Positions 7,075-10,146 of a stretch of 10,146 nucleotides of DNA are shown piece by piece (the stretch's first letter is position 1; each line of letters opens with the position of its first letter). The notes beneath the pieces are model-generated. The model searched no databases, had not been told where the DNA came from, and saw only the letters and a list, made by a program, of their open reading frames with translations. The translations under genes were made by a program, and so were the position numbers. The stretch comes from UBA1801 sp035353395 (GTDB lineage Bacteria > Acidobacteriota > Holophagae > Holophagales > Holophagaceae): positions 1 to 10,146 of the forward strand of contig DAOPZL010000078.1 in the NCBI GenBank assembly GCA_035353395.1, read 5' to 3'.

Positions 7075-8310
7075 TCAGAAGCTGCGCCGGGGCACGGTGG
7101 CGTTGGCCACGAGCAGCCCCAGCATGAGCGCGGCGCTCACGAACAGCGCGTGGAACCCGGCCTCCAGGCCCGCCAGGGTCTGCTGGTGGAGGAGCAGGGT
7201 CAGGCTCCGGAACCCGATGCTCCCGGGGAGCAGCAGCATGATGGAGGGCAGCAGCAGGACCATGGCCGGCCGCCGGGCCTGCCGGCCGTAGAGGTTGCAG
7301 GCCGCCCCGAGCACGAGCGCCCCCAGGCCCGCCCCCGCCTCGGGGCCCAGCGCGAGGGTGCCCGCCGCGGATGTGAGCCATCCCAGGGCGCTGGCGACCA
7401 GGGTCCATCCGAGATTCCCCAGCCGCGACTGGAACACGACCATGAAGCTCAGCACCACCACGACGAGGGCGGGGAACAAGGTCCAGAGGGGCAGGGGAAG
7501 CGGGTCGGTGTGGTGGGCCAGGCCGCCCGCCATGCGCTGGCCGAGCCCCATGCCGAACCCGAGCAGCAGGAAGACCAGGATCGTCCCGGCCATGCGGGCG
7601 GTCCCCGAGACCAGGTGTCCGGTTCCCAGCTCCTGCATGGAGACCAGGAGGTTGAGTCCTGGGATGAGCACGATGATGCCCGTGAGGGCCAGAATGGTCT
7701 GGGAGCTGCCGGGAAGGAGCGAGGCGAGCAGGGCGCTCCCCAGGGCGCTGACCAGGCCCCCGGCCAGGGGCGACAGCTCCGCCATGGAACGGCGCCGCTG
7801 GAGCGACAGGATCAGCGCGCCCACCAGCAGCCCCACGAACGTTCCCAGCAGCATCTCGCGCCAGCCGCCGCCCAGCACCCGGGCCATGCCGAAGGAGGCT
7901 AGACCGTAGGCGCCGGCGACCTGCCAGGGGCCGTAGCGGGGAGGACCGGCCAGGATCCCGGCGAGATGGCTCTTGGCCTGGTGGACGTCCAGCCGTTCCT
8001 CCACGACGAGATCCACCAGCGCCTCGACCTGGGTGAGCTTGTCCAGGTCGGACATGCCCGTCTCGATGCGCTGGAGGTAGGTCTTGCCGTGGTGTCCCTC
8101 CTTGCGCAGGGAGGCCAGGAAGCCGGTCGGCGTGGCGTAGAGCGCGCCCTCCAGGCCCAGCTTCTCCCCCACGCTGCCCAGGGCCTGCTCCAGGGTGGAC
8201 GCGCTCGCGCCGTAGGTCTGGAGCGCCCGGCCGAGGGCCAGCACGAAATCGACTTCCGGATGGGAGCTCAGCACCCGGCCTGACGGGGAGGATACGGATG
8301 CGGGCGTCAT
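7075..8310 (-). CDS. ThrE-like threonine/serine exporter
   Basis: A 411-residue membrane protein of the ThrE family (DUF1212 plus ThrE_2 halves), whose Corynebacterium member exports threonine and serine. The N-terminal soluble part (about 15-150) shows the family pattern: VDFVLALGRALQTYGASASTLEQAL, ATPTGFLASL, then a TGMSDLDKLTQVEALVDLV stretch and LAGILAGPPRYGP. About ten hydrophobic helices follow, including GIIVLIPGLNLLVSMQEL near the junction of the halves and PAMVLLLPSIMLLLPGSIGFRSL near the end. The reading frame stays open upstream to 8787, but that extension is antisense to the ferritin gene and not hydrophobic in family style. ATG at 8310 is the first start on this side of the ferritin; an AGGAG lies 12 bases upstream, somewhat far. 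It is divergent from ferritin and convergent with murA with no spacer. The substrate is inferred from the family only. Confidence 0.88.
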   Translation of the reverse strand: MTPASVSSPSGRVLSSHPEVDFVLALGRALQTYGASASTLEQALGSVGEKLGLEGALYATPTGFLASLRKEGHHGKTYLQRIETGMSDLDKLTQVEALVDLVVEERLDVHQAKSHLAGILAGPPRYGPWQVAGAYGLASFGMARVLGGGWREMLLGTFVGLLVGALILSLQRRRSMAELSPLAGGLVSALGSALLASLLPGSSQTILALTGIIVLIPGLNLLVSMQELGTGHLVSGTARMAGTILVFLLLGFGMGLGQRMAGGLAHHTDPLPLPLWTLFPALVVVVLSFMVVFQSRLGNLGWTLVASALGWLTSAAGTLALGPEAGAGLGALVLGAACNLYGRQARRPAMVLLLPSIMLLLPGSIGFRSLTLLLHQQTLAGLEAGFHALFVSAALMLGLLVANATVPRRSF

Positions 8311-8424
8311 GACCGGCGGGTGCTCCTGGGGGGCGGAACGGGAAGGGACGAACCGTGAGATGCGGGAGCGGTTGGATGCATCACATAGGCGTAGGACAAA
8401 CAGAGATTCCTCGGAGGACACGAC
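8311..8424. promoter_or_regulatory. Divergent intergenic region, exporter / ferritin
   Basis: These 114 bases must hold both start regions. A GGAGG at about 8413-8417 serves ferritin. TTGGAT at 8372-8377 and TAGGAC at 8392-8397 are the best promoter-like hexamers on the plus strand but are spaced only 14 apart. An 8-bp palindrome, GATGCATC (8375-8382), overlaps the first hexamer. I see no recognisable Fur box. Confidence 0.3.
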
Positions 8425-8919
8425 ATGATCGTCAAGACCATACAGGATGCCTTGAATGCGCAGATCAACGACGAACAATACGCCGCCCAGCTCTACCTGG
8501 CCATGAGCGTCGCCCTGGAAAGCCGAAATTTCAAGGGTTTCGCCAAATGGCTGCGGATCCAGTCGGCGGAAGAGACTTCCCATGCCATGAGACTCATCGA
8601 TTTCGTGCTCGAGCGGGGCGGACGCGTGGAGCTCAAGGCCCTCCAGGCACCGCCGGTGGAGTTTGGCGGCCCCCTGCAGGTCTTCGAGGGCGCGCTGAAG
8701 CACGAACAGCTCGTCACGAGCAAGATCCACGCCCTCTACGAAGCGGCCCGGAGCGCGAAGGACTACGCCACCGAGGTCATGCTGCACTGGTTCATCAGCG
8801 AACAGGTGGAAGAGGAAGCCAGCGCAGGGGAGATCGTGGAGCGGATCAAGGCCGTCGGGGACCAGGGAGGGGCCATCTGGTACCTCGACAAGGAGTTCGG
8901 GAAGCGCAGCGAGAGCTAG
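8425..8919 (+). CDS. ftnA: Non-haem bacterial ferritin, FtnA-like
   Basis: A cytosolic iron-storage protein: 24 subunits form a shell, oxidise Fe(II) at a di-iron ferroxidase centre and store the ferric mineral. At 164 residues it is the usual length. The ferroxidase ligands fall at E. coli FtnA numbering: E17, E50, H53, E94, Q127 and E130 (in INDEQY, EETSH, KHEQL and SEQVEEE); Y24 is also kept. The ending GGAIWYLDKEF matches the family's short C-terminal helix. There is no haem-ligand Met in a bacterioferritin context, so it is ferritin and not Bfr. ATG at 8425 follows a GGAGG by about 7 bases. The gene stands alone: the exporter is divergent and a strong terminator-like palindrome follows. 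Regulation by iron is expected for the family, but no operator was recognised. Confidence 0.96.
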   Translation: MIVKTIQDALNAQINDEQYAAQLYLAMSVALESRNFKGFAKWLRIQSAEETSHAMRLIDFVLERGGRVELKALQAPPVEFGGPLQVFEGALKHEQLVTSKIHALYEAARSAKDYATEVMLHWFISEQVEEEASAGEIVERIKAVGDQGGAIWYLDKEFGKRSES

Positions 8920-8947
8920 CAGGGCGCGGGGCGGGCGGCCCGGGGAA

Positions 8948-8976
8948 TTGACACGTTCCGGCCGGCATGCTCAAAC
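8948..8976 (+). promoter_or_regulatory. Candidate promoter for the glycosyltransferase gene
   Basis: TTGACA at 8948-8953 is a perfect -35 consensus. The hexamer 17 bases later (TCAAAC, 8971-8976) is only a 3/6 match to the -10. A start near 8983 would place the 8986-9009 palindrome at the very 5' end of the glycosyltransferase transcript. Confidence 0.35.
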
Positions 8977-8981
8977 TGGCC

Positions 8982-9019
8982 CGCGGGGCTCCGGGCATGC
9001 CCGGAGCCCTGCGCCTTTT
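8982..9019 (+). terminator. Strong hairpin, probable ferritin terminator
   Basis: GGGCTCCGGG at 8986-8995 and its perfect reverse complement at 9000-9009 flank a CATG loop, a 24-bp perfect palindrome. Flanking bases extend the stem by CGC/GCG plus one G-U pair to 14 bp. TTTT follows at 9016-9019, two bases beyond the stem. It lies about 60 bases after the ferritin stop and fits a Rho-independent terminator with a short T run. Confidence 0.65.
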
Positions 9020-9038
9020 GATCCAGGAGCCGCGCCCC

Positions 9039-9797
9039 ATGACCGACATCGCCGACCGGGACCTTCCCCTCGTCTCCATCTGCACGCCGACCAGGGACCG
9101 CCTCCGGTTCCTGCCTTTGCTCTTGCGCTGCATCGAGCGGCAGACCTATCCGCGGTCCCGCATGGAATGGGTGGTGGTCGACGACGGGATCGAATCCGCC
9201 GAGGAACTGTGCGGGCGCTTCCCGAATACGCGCTACCTGCGCCTCGATCCCGCGGCGGGTCCGGCTCCCCTGGGGCGGAAGCGCAACCTGACCCACGCCC
9301 TGGCGGCCGGGGACATTCTGGTGGACATGGATGACGACGACTACTACCCGGCCCACCGGGTCGCCCATGCCGTCGAGACGCTGCGGGCGGACCCCGGCAA
9401 GCTCATCGCGGGCGCCGGCGTCACGCCGATCTTCTTCCCCGACCGGGACCAGATCTGGCTGTTCGGTCCCTACCTCGCCAATCATGCGACGGCGTGCACC
9501 TTCGCCTTCAGGCGGGAGCTTCTCGCGGTGACTTCCTATGAAGACGGGGTGAGGTGTTCTGAGGAGAAGTTCTTCCTGAAGAACTACAGCATCCCGATGG
9601 CCGCGCTGGACCCGGCCCTGACGATCCTGGCCTTGAGCCATCCGGGGAACACTTTCGACAAGCGGCAGCTCCTGGTGGATCCCCCCCGGAACAGGGCCCG
9701 CCTGTCCGACTGGTCCCTCTCCGGGATGATCCCGGACTCTGGCCTGCGCGCCGGCTATCTGGCCGCAGTCTCCGGGGCGTACGCCAGCCGGAGTTGA
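9039..9797 (+). CDS. Family 2 (GT-A fold) glycosyltransferase
   Basis: 252 residues, predicted soluble, transferring a sugar from a nucleotide-sugar donor to an unknown acceptor. The N-terminal GT-A fold begins PLVSICTPTRDR (residues 10-21), followed by WVVVDDG (Asp48-Asp49, nucleotide binding) and the metal-binding DXD region VDMDDDDYYP (Asp98-101). LGRKRNLTHAL before it resembles the usual G-x-x-x-RN segment. The second half (ACTFAFRREL, CSEEKFFLKNY, LSHPGNTFDKRQLL) looks like an acceptor region. ATG at 9039 was chosen because AGGAG sits 9 bases upstream and the N-terminus then fits the family. The frame is open to an ATG at 8967, but that would translate through the terminator palindrome and has no ribosome-binding site. 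No polysaccharide or lipopolysaccharide genes flank it, so the product is unknown. Confidence 0.85.
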   Translation: MTDIADRDLPLVSICTPTRDRLRFLPLLLRCIERQTYPRSRMEWVVVDDGIESAEELCGRFPNTRYLRLDPAAGPAPLGRKRNLTHALAAGDILVDMDDDDYYPAHRVAHAVETLRADPGKLIAGAGVTPIFFPDRDQIWLFGPYLANHATACTFAFRRELLAVTSYEDGVRCSEEKFFLKNYSIPMAALDPALTILALSHPGNTFDKRQLLVDPPRNRARLSDWSLSGMIPDSGLRAGYLAAVSGAYASRS

Positions 9798-9918
9798 ATG
9801 CCGGATCTCCCGGGCCACCCGCCCATCGCGTAACGATGAATCCCGAGGCGGGCCGCGTGATAAGCTACAGCCACCTATTTCCATCATCACCAGCGGAACC
9901 ACGAATGGGGTGTTGGGC

Positions 9919-9938
9919 ATCGGGACGAGGCTCCCGAT
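9919..9938 (+). repeat. Short inverted repeat in the last intergenic region
   Basis: ATCGGGA (9919-9925) and TCCCGAT (9932-9938) form a perfect 7-bp dyad around a 6-base loop, directly followed by TTGACG (9939-9944), a near-consensus -35 without a good -10. It may be a weak terminator for the glycosyltransferase gene or an operator near the next promoter. The rest of 9798-10005 holds nothing I recognise. Confidence 0.35.
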
Positions 9939-10005
9939 TTGACGTTCCCGAGCCGCATTCGTCTCGGTATTCCATCCCTTTCCCAGATACTGCCCGGAGA
10001 TGCCC

Positions 10006-10146
10006 ATGCCTGCTGAATCCATGGCCGATTCCAATTCCTGCGGCGGATCCCGACGGACGCCGGAGATGACCTTCGACCATTTCGTCGTGGACCTCGACGG
10101 CCGCATCGCCCTGGTGAAGGTGGCGCGGCCCCAGTCGCTCAACGCC
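10006..10146 (+). CDS. Enoyl-CoA hydratase/isomerase family protein, N-terminus only
   Basis: Only the first 47 codons are visible. From residue 21 the sequence reads MTFDHFVVDLDGRIALVKVARPQSLNA, the opening strands of a crotonase-fold enzyme, in which an alternation like VALVTLNRP-x-x-LNA is characteristic. Such enzymes act on acyl-CoA thioesters, most often hydrating or isomerising enoyl-CoA in fatty-acid oxidation; the catalytic residues lie beyond the window. Three in-frame starts are possible. ATG 10006 has GGAG 6 bases upstream and is preferred. ATG 10066 starts exactly at the domain, but its GGAG touches the start codon. ATG 10021 has no site. The stretch before residue 21 is not family-like, so 10066 remains possible. 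Confidence 0.6.
   Translation, partial: MPAESMADSNSCGGSRRTPEMTFDHFVVDLDGRIALVKVARPQSLNA

Noticed and set aside
8311..8787. N-terminal extension of the ThrE-like exporter back to 8787
   Set aside because: It would be antisense to most of the ferritin gene, and the family N-terminus begins near the ATG at 8310.
9794..10080. Small open frames on both strands in the last intergenic region
   Set aside because: They have no ribosome-binding site and no family resemblance, and they overlap the start of the enoyl-CoA hydratase-like gene.
1..10146. Defence system, mobile element, CRISPR, tRNA or other undescribed system
   Set aside because: All substantial coding regions belong to recognisable housekeeping, transport or regulatory families. 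No transposase, integrase, repeat array or tRNA-like fold was seen.

Overview
This is a GC-rich bacterial chromosomal segment of core metabolism, envelope and transport genes. I see no mobile element, phage, CRISPR array, tRNA or rRNA. The mix (BtsS/BtsR-type sensor system beside a CstA-family transporter, an Asp-type MurA, an FtnA-like ferritin, ThrE-like exporter, Ste24-like protease) and the protein style fit an Acidobacteriota bacterium, perhaps class Holophagae (Geothrix or a relative). That placement is an inference from general resemblance and is not proven. A run of exactly 100 N (3869-3968) shows this is draft sequence with a scaffold gap.

Left block, minus strand, read right to left: a LytS/BtsS-like sensor kinase (5' end lost in the gap), its LytTR response regulator (ATGA overlap), then after 88 bp a type II thymidine kinase, and an M48/Ste24-like membrane metalloprotease (GTGA overlap with tdk) that runs off the left edge.

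Middle, plus strand: a CstA/BtsT-family transporter, divergent from the kinase, with its start lost in the same gap. Next is a 112-bp spacer holding two hairpins, then murA. In E. coli BtsS senses pyruvate and BtsR switches on the pyruvate transporter BtsT, and the genes are unlinked. Here kinase, regulator and a CstA-family carrier sit together, which suggests a self-contained sense-and-import module for pyruvate or a similar carbon source. The shared promoter region is the part that is missing. MurA carries Asp at the usual catalytic Cys position, which predicts intrinsic fosfomycin insensitivity.

Right block: a minus-strand ThrE-like threonine/serine exporter converges on murA so tightly that the two stop codons touch (TGATCA). 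Divergent from it is a non-haem ferritin, followed by a strong terminator-like palindrome. A family 2 glycosyltransferase comes next, and the first codons of an enoyl-CoA hydratase/isomerase-family gene run off the right edge.

I did not find a convincing previously undescribed system. The points most worth following are the BtsSR-CstA module with its undersized gap, the Asp-type MurA, and the nested inverted repeat just upstream of murA.
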